DNA from: Spirochaetia bacterium
GTDB lineage: Bacteria > Spirochaetota > UBA12135
Length of the DNA: 5,651 nt
Direction of reading: 5' to 3'
NCBI GenBank assembly: GCA_003497555.1
Contig: DNNS01000693.1
Location: 1,861-7,511, forward strand
Positions 1 through 5,365 of the stretch are shown in pieces. The notes under the pieces are model-generated. The model ran no database searches. It had not been told where the DNA came from and was given only the letters and a program-made list of their open reading frames with translations. A program made the translations under genes and the position numbers. Numbering within the stretch: the first letter of the stretch is position 1; every line of letters starts with the position of its first letter.

Positions 1-1521
1 ATATTCAACCGCGCGGGTTTCCCTGATAACAGCTACTTTTATCTGGCCGGGATACAGGACTTTTTCTTCTATCTGCTTGGCAATATCCCTGGCTAATTGT
101 TTGGCATTGTCGTCATTAACAGTATCATTGTTTACAAAAATTCTAATTTCCCTTCCAGCCTGTATAGCGTAGGCCTTATCAACGCCATTATAGCTTTTGG
201 CAATAATTTCAAGATCAGTAAGTCGTTTGGTATAACTGTCGAAAGATTCCCGGCGGGCGCCCATACGGGAAGCGGAAATGGCATCTGCAGCCTGTACAAT
301 CAGGGTTTCGACATGCGTAATTTCATTATCGGAATGATGATCGCGTACAATTTCGACAATGCGCTGATCCTCGCCGGCGCGTTTTAAAAAATCTGCCCCT
401 ACCTGAGCATGGCCTCCCTGGCCTTCAGCGGAAATTGCCTTGCCGATATCATGCAGAAATCCGACGCGTACTGCCAAATCAACGTTAAAACCGAGCTCCC
501 CGGCAATCATACCGGAAAGGTTGGCTACTTCTTTAACATGGGCAAGAACATTTTGTCCGTAACTGGTGCGGTATTTAAGACGGCCTATATGATAGGTGAT
601 TTCAGGTTTGACAATCGGGATGTTGAGATCCATCCGTACTTTTTCGCCTTCTTCCTTGATAAGTTCATCGATTTCATTTTTTACTTTTAAAACCAGTTCT
701 TCAATGCGTGTAGGGTGTATTCTTCCGTCAAGAATTAGTTTTTTCAGGGTTTGCGAGGCGATCTCCCGTCTTACCGGATCAAAGCAGGAAATGATAACCG
801 CCTCGGGAGTATCGTCTATTATAATGTCGACTCCGGTCAGGGACTCAAGTGTGCGGATATTCCTGCCTTCGCGCCCGATAATCCTTCCCTTCATTTCATC
901 GCTGGGCAGCGTTACTGTTGTTATGGTGTTTTCCTGCGTAACTTCTGAAGCGAGTCTCTGGATTGACGAGGCGATTATATATTTGGCTCGCTTGTCGGCG
1001 ATTTGCCTGGTCTCTTCTTCTATTTTATTGATGCGTTTTGAAGCGTGGGTTTTGGCTTCTTCTTCAAGTGAAGATATCAGCATTTCCCGTGCCTCTTTTA
1101 CTGACAGACCGGAAAGCCGCTCAAGTTCTTTTACAAGATTATTGTTCCGCTGTTTTAGTTCTTCTTCCTGTTTACTTACAAGCTTTTCTCTGTTCGCTAT
1201 GGTATTTTCGCGTTTTATACATTCGTTATATTTTTGATCAAGATTTTCTTCTTTGTCATGCAGACGTTTTTCACTTTGAGCCAGTTCTGTTTTTTTTTCT
1301 TTTAATTCCCGGTTAAATTCCGTGCGTTCCCGGTTAATTGATTCTTTGGCTTCAAGTAATATGGTATTTTTTTGCTTTTCTGCGTCTCGGGCTGTCTGCT
1401 CCTTTATAAGAGTTAATCTGTTTTCTTCTTTTGTTAAACGAATTTTACTGTAAAATAAACGTGCGAAATATCCACATAATGCTGACAACAGAGAAAGAGC
1501 AGAAATTATTAGAGGTTCCAT
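1..1521 (-). CDS. rny: Ribonuclease Y (RNase Y), 3' end cut by the window
   Basis: Membrane-anchored endoribonuclease that starts mRNA decay and processing; my translation gives 507 codons without a stop. Order of parts: one N-terminal membrane segment (about residues 4-24), a long charged coiled coil (about 28-185), a KH RNA-binding domain with GRIIGREGRNIR at 212-223, and an HD phosphohydrolase domain with the metal-binding dyad H357-D358 in GFLHDIGKA, H328 upstream and HHSD at 395-398. The last visible residues (RAVEY) match the usual C-terminus, and family members are about 510-520 residues, so probably only a few residues are missing. The ATG at 1521 is chosen because AGGAG lies at 1532-1528, seven bases upstream. 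It is divergent from the tRNA-Asn gene. Base composition is less AT-rich than the DNA right of 1696, consistent with host chromosome. No key residue is missing and the frame is intact. Confidence 0.97.
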   Translation of the reverse strand, partial: MEPLIISALSLLSALCGYFARLFYSKIRLTKEENRLTLIKEQTARDAEKQKNTILLEAKESINRERTEFNRELKEKKTELAQSEKRLHDKEENLDQKYNECIKRENTIANREKLVSKQEEELKQRNNNLVKELERLSGLSVKEAREMLISSLEEEAKTHASKRINKIEEETRQIADKRAKYIIASSIQRLASEVTQENTITTVTLPSDEMKGRIIGREGRNIRTLESLTGVDIIIDDTPEAVIISCFDPVRREIASQTLKKLILDGRIHPTRIEELVLKVKNEIDELIKEEGEKVRMDLNIPIVKPEITYHIGRLKYRTSYGQNVLAHVKEVANLSGMIAGELGFNVDLAVRVGFLHDIGKAISAEGQGGHAQVGADFLKRAGEDQRIVEIVRDHHSDNEITHVETLIVQAADAISASRMGARRESFDSYTKRLTDLEIIAKSYNGVDKAYAIQAGREIRIFVNNDTVNDDNAKQLARDIAKQIEEKVLYPGQIKVAVIRETRAVEY

Positions 1522-1550
1522 CTCTTTCTCCTGTTTATGTATTTCTATTG

Positions 1551-1579
1551 ATTTTATTATAAAGAAGCGTAATTGTCAA
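1551..1579 (-). promoter_or_regulatory. Predicted sigma-70-type promoter of rny
   Basis: On the minus strand TTGACA (1579-1574) is followed after 17 bases by TAAAAT (1556-1551). Transcription would begin near 1544 and leave a leader of about 23 bases carrying the AGGAG ribosome binding site. A TATAAT at 1561-1556 is also visible, but its 12-base spacing from this -35 is too short. Confidence 0.6.
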
Positions 1580-1590
1580 ATATTGACAAT
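1572..1590. repeat. Perfect palindrome holding both divergent -35 boxes
   Basis: ATTGTCAA, three bases (ATA), then TTGACAAT: an 8-bp perfect inverted repeat. Each arm contains TTGACA facing outward, one serving rny and the other tRNA-Asn. The symmetry may simply be two back-to-back -35 boxes or may also be an operator. Confidence 0.75.
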
Positions 1591-1611
1591 GTCTTCTAAA
1601 TATAATATAAT
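1583..1611 (+). promoter_or_regulatory. Predicted consensus promoter of tRNA-Asn
   Basis: TTGACA at 1583-1588, a 17-base spacer, and TATAAT at 1606-1611: a full consensus sigma-70-type promoter. The start would fall near 1618, a few bases before the mature tRNA 5' end at 1623, which suits a short-leader stable RNA gene. Confidence 0.8.
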
Positions 1612-1622
1612 CTCAAGCATCT

Positions 1623-1695
1623 TCCCCGATAGCTCAGCTGGTAGAGCAAATGGCTGTTAACCATTGGGTCGTAGGTTCGAGTCCTACTCGGGGAG
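1623..1695 (+). tRNA. tRNA-Asn (anticodon GUU)
   Basis: The 73-base sequence folds into a complete cloverleaf. The acceptor stem is TCCCCGA with TCGGGGA, the D stem GCTC/GAGC, the anticodon stem AATGG/CCATT around loop CTGTTAA with GTT at 1656-1658, and the T stem GTAGG/CCTAC with loop TTCGAGT. The discriminator base is G1695. The bases that follow are CCT, so the CCA end is not fully encoded and must be added after transcription, unless integration changed these bases. The 3' end overlaps the end of the serine recombinase frame on the opposite strand (1684-1695), marking it as the probable attachment site of the element to the right. Confidence 0.96.
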
Positions 1696-3264
1696 CCTTG
1701 CCTCGCCAACTGCAAGTACTTCATTTGCGGTTGGCTTTTCCCCTGCAATTAGAGACAATAAACCAAAACTATTGGCTTTGATGTTTACAATATTTTCGTT
1801 AATGGTCAATTCTTTTAAAAGTAATTTAACATATGATTTTGCCAGCATATTATCGTTACTAAAAAATGCCGATTTAACCATATCGCGGAATTTTTCAATA
1901 TTTGAATCTCGATATAATAAAGCTGGCGGAATAGTACCAGCTTTTGCTTTATCAATCTGCTCATTAATTAGATTTTTTTCCTGTGTAAGTTGTGTTAATC
2001 TTTCGCTTAAATCCGCATTTTTAACAATGCCGTTTTCTATAGCCTTATAAATATTAGTAATTCTTTTATCTAGTTTATTTTTTTCTTGAGCCAATTTTCT
2101 ACTTATCTGAATTATGTGTTTTCTATTTTGATAAAATTGTATATTTAATTGAGAAATTAATGCTTTTATTCTTTCTTTAGAAAACATCGTATGAAATAAA
2201 TATTCCATGACCTCAAAATCAAGTATTTTCATTTCAATTCTATTTCCAACGCAATTTCTTTTCCCTTGTCTTAAATATGTCCTGCAATTATAATACCGAT
2301 ATTGATTATTTTTTCCTGTTTCAAGCTGTAAACTATCATGGCATTTTCCGCATTTACCTATTCGGGAAAATAAAATCGGACTGCTGGCAATGCTTGGATG
2401 TACTACGGCAGGACTTCTTTCTTTTCTTGCCTTTTGTGCCTGTATAAATATTTCTTTATCAATAATAACAGGGCATTCAATTTTTATCCACTTAGATTTA
2501 TCTTTAAATTTATTTTCCTTAACTTGTCGTTTGTTAAAATAAGCCTCACCAGTATATGCAGTATTTGAAATCATTGATAATATTTTATCTTTTGACCATG
2601 CTAATCCCCGCTTGGTAATATTTTTATTATTTAATTCAATGGAAATTGTTTTTACTCCTTTGCCTTTTAAATATTCAGAAAATATTCTTTTAACAATTTC
2701 TGCCTCTGATTCAACTATAACAAGTTTATTTCTGAAATTATCTTTGCTGATTTCAATATTTCTCTTTGTATACCCATAAAGAGTAACGCCTCCGTTATAA
2801 TATCCGTCTCGTGCATTTTGATTCATCCCTCGCAAGGTATGAAAAGCATTATCTCTGCTAGATTGTTGGTCTACCAATTCAAGAATCCCTTCCATAAACT
2901 CTGCATGTGTATCTTCTTCATTAAATTCTTGGGTAATTGAAACAACTCTTACATTATATTTTTTGAGTGTCGTTTTATAATATCGAGATTTAAACGCATC
3001 CCGAAAAAATCTTGAAAAAGTTAATACAAGAATGATATTAAAAGGAGGGTGTTTTATACGAGCGTCTCTAATCATTTCCTGAAATATCGGACGTTTATCA
3101 TCAGTTCCACTGTCTCCACCTTCGTTATATTCCTTGTAAATAATATAATTATGTTTTTGACAATATTCATTTAATTGTCTAAGTTGGTCTGGGATTGATA
3201 AATCTTTATCTTCTTGACCTTTTGTAGAAACCCTTGTGTAAAGAGCTACTTTAATTTGTTCCAT
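1684..3264 (-). CDS. Large serine recombinase, probable integrase of the element
   Basis: Site-specific DNA recombinase of the large serine family (526 residues), which cuts and rejoins attachment sites through a serine-DNA link. The N-terminal resolvase domain (about 4-150) has YTRVSTKGQ with catalytic Ser13 and Arg11, and SRFFRD with Arg85 and Arg88. A recombinase domain (about 157-285) starts at NGGVTLYGYTKR. A zinc ribbon is formed by Cys305, Cys308, Cys327 and Cys338, and a coiled coil lies at about 384-442. Length and architecture are normal, so it looks active. The ATG at 3264 has a modest AGAGG at 3275-3271 and overlaps the preceding gene by 14 bases, suggesting translational coupling. 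The last three codons and the stop lie within tRNA-Asn, so the C-terminal residues are written by the target site. I infer that it integrates the element. A transposon resolvase is less likely given its size and position. Confidence 0.93.
   Translation of the reverse strand: MEQIKVALYTRVSTKGQEDKDLSIPDQLRQLNEYCQKHNYIIYKEYNEGGDSGTDDKRPIFQEMIRDARIKHPPFNIILVLTFSRFFRDAFKSRYYKTTLKKYNVRVVSITQEFNEEDTHAEFMEGILELVDQQSSRDNAFHTLRGMNQNARDGYYNGGVTLYGYTKRNIEISKDNFRNKLVIVESEAEIVKRIFSEYLKGKGVKTISIELNNKNITKRGLAWSKDKILSMISNTAYTGEAYFNKRQVKENKFKDKSKWIKIECPVIIDKEIFIQAQKARKERSPAVVHPSIASSPILFSRIGKCGKCHDSLQLETGKNNQYRYYNCRTYLRQGKRNCVGNRIEMKILDFEVMEYLFHTMFSKERIKALISQLNIQFYQNRKHIIQISRKLAQEKNKLDKRITNIYKAIENGIVKNADLSERLTQLTQEKNLINEQIDKAKAGTIPPALLYRDSNIEKFRDMVKSAFFSNDNMLAKSYVKLLLKELTINENIVNIKANSFGLLSLIAGEKPTANEVLAVGEARLPE
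1705..1739 (+). terminator. Hairpin plus T4: candidate terminator of tRNA-Asn
   Basis: GCCAAC-T-GCAA pairs with TTGC-G-GTTGGC around a nine-base loop (GTACTTCAT), giving an 11-bp stem with one T-G wobble, followed by TTTT at 1736-1739. It begins ten bases after the tRNA and is the only terminator-like structure near its 3' end. It lies inside the antisense recombinase coding region, so the element itself seems to supply the tRNA terminator. The short T run makes strength uncertain. It could also be an integrase-binding arm. Confidence 0.5.
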
Positions 3265-3466
3265 AAAACGCCTCTGTCAATTTATCTATAAAATTACTAT
3301 AGATATCATTAAGCAAAAGTAATTCATTTTTTAAAACCATATTATTATTTAAGCACAAATCAGAATCTATAATAATGTTTTCATTTAAAAGATGATATTT
3401 CCAGCATTTTATTTCAATATCAAAAATATTGATAATAATACCTCTACGCGCAAAACATTGCATCAT
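3251..3466 (-). CDS. Small protein of unknown function, coupled to the serine recombinase
   Basis: A 71-residue protein I do not recognise. It begins MMQCFARRG and is rich in Ile, Leu and Asn, with three cysteines (4, 22, 38) that are not in a zinc-binding spacing; no signal peptide or clear membrane segment is visible. The start at 3466 is supported by AAGGAG at 3481-3476, nine bases upstream; a second ATG follows immediately at 3463. Its last 14 bases overlap the start of the serine recombinase, so it is very likely a real gene co-transcribed with the integrase. A recombination directionality factor or other integrase accessory is possible from position alone. An 11-bp stretch encoding ARRG also occurs in the upstream HTH gene. 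Confidence 0.6.
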   Translation of the reverse strand: MMQCFARRGIIINIFDIEIKCWKYHLLNENIIIDSDLCLNNNMVLKNELLLLNDIYSNFIDKLTEAFYGTN

Positions 3467-3505
3467 ATAAATTCACTCCTTAAAAATAATTTAACCAAAG
3501 TAAAG

Positions 3506-3913
3506 TTAATGACCTTTTTTTTTTGAATCAGTTTCCGTTTTTTTGCTTTTTAATTGCTCTGTATTATCATTTTCAAATGAAACCATTTTCCCTCTACGCG
3601 CTTCCAAAGTATTTACCCGCGCACGTCTTGCAATAACCGGCTTAATAATTCTTGGCCTGCCAGCTTTACCAGTATGAATAATCTCAAAATCTTCCTTTGG
3701 AAAAACCTTTTCAGGATTTACTCCACCCTCACCACGTAAAAATTTCATTAGGTTTTCACCAGCTACGTGCCAATTATTTTGCAGCTTTGTAGCTAAAAGA
3801 CCATGCTCATTAATATATAATTTCAAAGTCCTTTGTTTAATGCCAAGTATTTTTTCGATTTCTTTAATTCCGTAGATTTTGTTGCTGTCAATTTTTGATA
3901 AATCAATAATCAT
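3506..3913 (-). CDS. Small helix-turn-helix DNA-binding protein (excisionase or regulator candidate)
   Basis: A 135-residue protein. Residues about 13-60 (YGIKEIEKILGIKQRTLKLY onward, through NNWHVAGENLMKFLRGE) look like the winged-helix/MerR-type fold used by excisionases and small phage regulators: a short strand, a helix-turn-helix, then a wing. Residues 83-92 contain AGRPR, an AT-hook-like core, and the tail is basic and lysine-rich (KSKKTETDSKKKGH). The start at 3913 is supported by AAAGGAG ending six bases upstream (AGGAG at 3924-3920). It lies upstream of the 71-residue gene and the serine recombinase on the same strand, so an integrase/excisionase operon is a natural reading, but the function is inferred. 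The C-terminus follows a run of ten A in the coding strand (3524-3515), where slippage would change the end of the protein. Confidence 0.75.
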   Translation of the reverse strand: MIIDLSKIDSNKIYGIKEIEKILGIKQRTLKLYINEHGLLATKLQNNWHVAGENLMKFLRGEGGVNPEKVFPKEDFEIIHTGKAGRPRIIKPVIARRARVNTLEARRGKMVSFENDNTEQLKSKKTETDSKKKGH

Positions 3914-3972
3914 TTTTTTCTCCTTTATTTTTGAATTTTATAATGATTGTATGGAATTATATAATTAATAAT

Positions 3973-3993
3973 CTATTGATAATTTTTTTTCAT
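3973..3993 (-). CDS. Possible six-residue leader ORF (MKKNYQ)
   Basis: ATG at 3993 is preceded by TAAAGGAG with AGGAG at 4005-4001, seven bases upstream, one of the best ribosome binding sites in the window, yet the frame ends after six codons at TAG (3975-3973). It lies between the tyrosine recombinase and the HTH gene, on the same strand as both. It may be a regulatory leader, or a remnant or duplicate of the HTH gene start, whose ribosome binding site looks similar. There is no direct evidence that it is translated. Confidence 0.3.
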   Translation of the reverse strand: MKKNYQ

Positions 3994-4007
3994 TTTTTTA
4001 CTCCTTT

Positions 4008-4036
4008 ACTGCACAATCCTATAGCGTTTGTGTAGT
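4008..4036. repeat. Imperfect inverted repeat just after the tyrosine recombinase
   Basis: On the plus strand ACTGCACAA and TTGTGTAGT are 9-base arms with one mismatch, separated by 11 bases. The structure sits between the tyrosine recombinase stop and the ribosome binding site of the small leader ORF. No T run follows on the minus strand, so it is not a standard terminator. It could be an operator or an RNA structure affecting downstream translation. I saw no convincing promoter in the surrounding 3914-4037 gap. Confidence 0.4.
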
Positions 4037-4037
4037 A

Positions 4038-4943
4038 TTATAAAATATAATAATCCTTGTTAATGTCCTTTATGTTTTGATAGTAAACTTTTTCAATCAT
4101 ATCAACGCTGTTTCCGACTGTTTTTGCAACGTTTATCGGGCTTTCATTCCGTTTAGACATTTCAGTACAATACGTATGCCGTAATGAATGCGGGCTAAAC
4201 TTATAAATATCTTCATTTGATAAATATTTTTCTTTTATTTTTTCAAAATAATAATAGACTCCGTAGCGGGTTAGCCGTTTGCCTTTTCGGTTTTTAAATA
4301 TTGCTTCTCCTTCTTTCATTGGAAATTTTAAAAGAAAATTTGTTACATTGTTGTTAATATAAAAATATCTGAATTTTCCGCCTTTCCCTTTTAAAAATGC
4401 AAAAAATCTGTTTCCTTCTAAACGCAGATAATTATAATATTTTTCTTCTCCGGTGTCTTTAAGAGACGAATATAATTCAAGGGATAATAATTCACTTACG
4501 CGCATTCCGGTATTAAGCAATGAAATAAATACTAATAATTCAGGAGAAAGGTTTTCAGAATTTTTAAAATTATTTTTTAACTTATAAATAATATAATTGC
4601 ATATTTCATTATTCAATGCTCTTTTACGAATTTTTAAAATATTTATAGTGTTATCATTATTACTGGGAAAATTTATTTTTTTAACAGGATTACAATAATT
4701 ATTTTTCTTTTCCATAAAATTGAAAAATGAATTTACAGCCTTTTTTTGATTTATCATTGAAAAATTAGAGTAGGAATGATTTAAAAAATATTTTTCAATA
4801 TCTATTTCAGAAAACGAATCAAAGTTTTTTTTTTGAATAAACTGGTTAAAATAATATAAATAATTCCTCCGTGTTGTTTCACTTTTTAAATTATTAAGCC
4901 ATTGCGGTATGTATTCAGAAATATTGTTTATTGAATTTTCCAT
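4038..4943 (-). CDS. Tyrosine recombinase (phage-integrase/XerD-like)
   Basis: Site-specific recombinase of 301 residues, close to XerC/XerD length. Residues about 7-85 resemble the N-terminal SAM-like core-binding domain, and about 105-295 the catalytic domain. Catalytic positions seen: Arg148 (NTGMRVSELLSL), Lys187 (GKGGK), His252 and Arg255 (HSLRHTY), and the nucleophile Tyr287 (or adjacent Tyr288). The usual His/Trp in the GH motif nine residues before the tyrosine is Asn278 (VGNSVDMIEKVYY), which is unusual. No Shine-Dalgarno precedes the ATG at 4943, and the predicted -10 box ends only nine bases upstream, so the mRNA may be leaderless. It is divergent from the 85-residue gene. It may resolve dimers, invert a segment or act as a second integrase. 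It is not adjacent to the tRNA, so it is less likely to be the enzyme that made this junction. It carries an A10 run at codons 37-40. Confidence 0.9.
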   Translation of the reverse strand: MENSINNISEYIPQWLNNLKSETTRRNYLYYFNQFIQKKNFDSFSEIDIEKYFLNHSYSNFSMINQKKAVNSFFNFMEKKNNYCNPVKKINFPSNNDNTINILKIRKRALNNEICNYIIYKLKNNFKNSENLSPELLVFISLLNTGMRVSELLSLELYSSLKDTGEEKYYNYLRLEGNRFFAFLKGKGGKFRYFYINNNVTNFLLKFPMKEGEAIFKNRKGKRLTRYGVYYYFEKIKEKYLSNEDIYKFSPHSLRHTYCTEMSKRNESPINVAKTVGNSVDMIEKVYYQNIKDINKDYYIL

Positions 4944-4952
4944 ATATTCTAT

Positions 4953-4981
4953 ATTATACTGTATAATCTTTAATTTTGCAA
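4953..4981 (-). promoter_or_regulatory. Predicted promoter of the tyrosine recombinase
   Basis: On the minus strand TTGCAA (4981-4976), a 17-base spacer, then TATAAT (4958-4953). Only nine bases separate the -10 box from the ATG at 4943, so transcription would start at or within about three bases of the start codon. Confidence 0.6.
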
Positions 4982-5025
4982 GTATAATAATAAATTAATT
5001 ATTATTTGATATAGTATAATACTTG
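4979..5025. repeat. Inverted CAAGTAT / ATACTTG boxes over the divergent -35 elements
   Basis: CAAGTAT (4979-4985) and ATACTTG (5019-5025) are perfect inverted 7-mers, each overlapping the -35 of one divergent promoter. An inner inverted pair AATAAT (4986-4991) / ATTATT (5001-5006) lies between them. A shared regulator binding both boxes could repress both promoters. The AT-rich background makes the inner pair weak evidence. Confidence 0.4.
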
Positions 5026-5051
5026 ACAAATCCCGATAAATGCATTATAAT
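5023..5051 (+). promoter_or_regulatory. Consensus promoter of the 85-residue gene
   Basis: TTGACA (5023-5028), a 17-base spacer, and TATAAT (5046-5051), a perfect sigma-70-type consensus. The start would be near 5058, immediately before AAGGAG (5060-5065) and the ATG at 5072, giving a very short leader. Such a strong promoter on a small accessory gene suggests high expression unless it is repressed. Confidence 0.85.
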
Positions 5052-5071
5052 AGTTTTGTAAGGAGAAAAAA

Positions 5072-5329
5072 ATGTTAAAAAAAGAAGTTTACAAAAAGGC
5101 AGTAGAGGATTTGTTTGAAGAGCAGTCAAAATTATGTATGACTATTTCAAAAACAAAATTCTTTGCCAAGTACAAAAAAATGATTGAAGAAGAAGGGTAT
5201 GATGCCGACACATTGCTTGACATAGCGGAGGAAAACATTGCTTTCGGATTTACCGTAGCTGACAATGTTTATGCTTTTCTTCGTAACGTGCAGGAAATGG
5301 GGGAGCGAGGTGAATTAGATGACAAATAA
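5072..5329 (+). CDS. Small acidic protein of unknown function, first gene of a divergent unit
   Basis: An 85-residue protein I do not recognise. It is predicted helical and charged: KKEVYKKAVEDLFEEQ near the start, a basic stretch KTKFFAKYKK (about 27-36), then an acidic half ending ERGELDDK. There is no signal peptide, membrane segment or known motif. The ATG at 5072 has AAGGAG six bases upstream (5060-5065) and a perfect-consensus promoter, so expression is well supported. It diverges from the tyrosine recombinase. Its end overlaps by 11 bases a second start (ATG at 5319), the layout of tightly coupled pairs such as antitoxin-toxin or inhibitor-effector genes. That role is inferred from layout only. 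Confidence 0.75.
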   Translation: MLKKEVYKKAVEDLFEEQSKLCMTISKTKFFAKYKKMIEEEGYDADTLLDIAEENIAFGFTVADNVYAFLRNVQEMGERGELDDK

Positions 5330-5348
5330 AAAAAATATGTTTCATTAA
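5319..5348 (+). other. Overlapping start codon and A8 run that breaks the next frame
   Basis: ATG at 5319 lies inside the end of the 85-residue gene, with GAGG (5307-5310) eight bases upstream, a good start for a coupled second gene. Its frame ends after nine codons (MTNKKNMFH, TAA at 5346-5348). A run of eight A at 5328-5335 falls in its fourth to sixth codons. One extra A, or a -1 slip there, joins this start to the long frame that continues to the window end. Confidence 0.5.
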
Positions 5349-5365
5349 ACTTTTTTAAAAAAATC

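Noticed and set aside
97..1316. Several plus-strand open frames of 65-213 codons
   Set aside because: They are antisense to the intact RNase Y gene, have no recognisable domains, and their composition reflects the opposite strand's codons.
1556..1579. TATAAT (1561-1556) paired with TTGACA as the rny promoter
   Set aside because: The spacer is only 12 bases; TAAAAT at 1556-1551 has the proper 17.
1664..2050. Plus-strand open frame of 128 codons starting in the tRNA
   Set aside because: It begins inside tRNA-Asn and runs antisense to the serine recombinase, with no ribosome binding site.
1684..3264. Reading the serine recombinase as a transposon resolvase or an IS607-type transposase
   Set aside because: At 526 residues, with recombinase domain, zinc ribbon and coiled coil, it is the large-recombinase type, and no tnpB or transposon ends are seen.
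4825..4834. A10 run in the tyrosine recombinase as a phase-variable switch
   Set aside because: The gene is in frame as it stands, and similar runs occur by chance in this AT-rich DNA; even rny has an A9 run.
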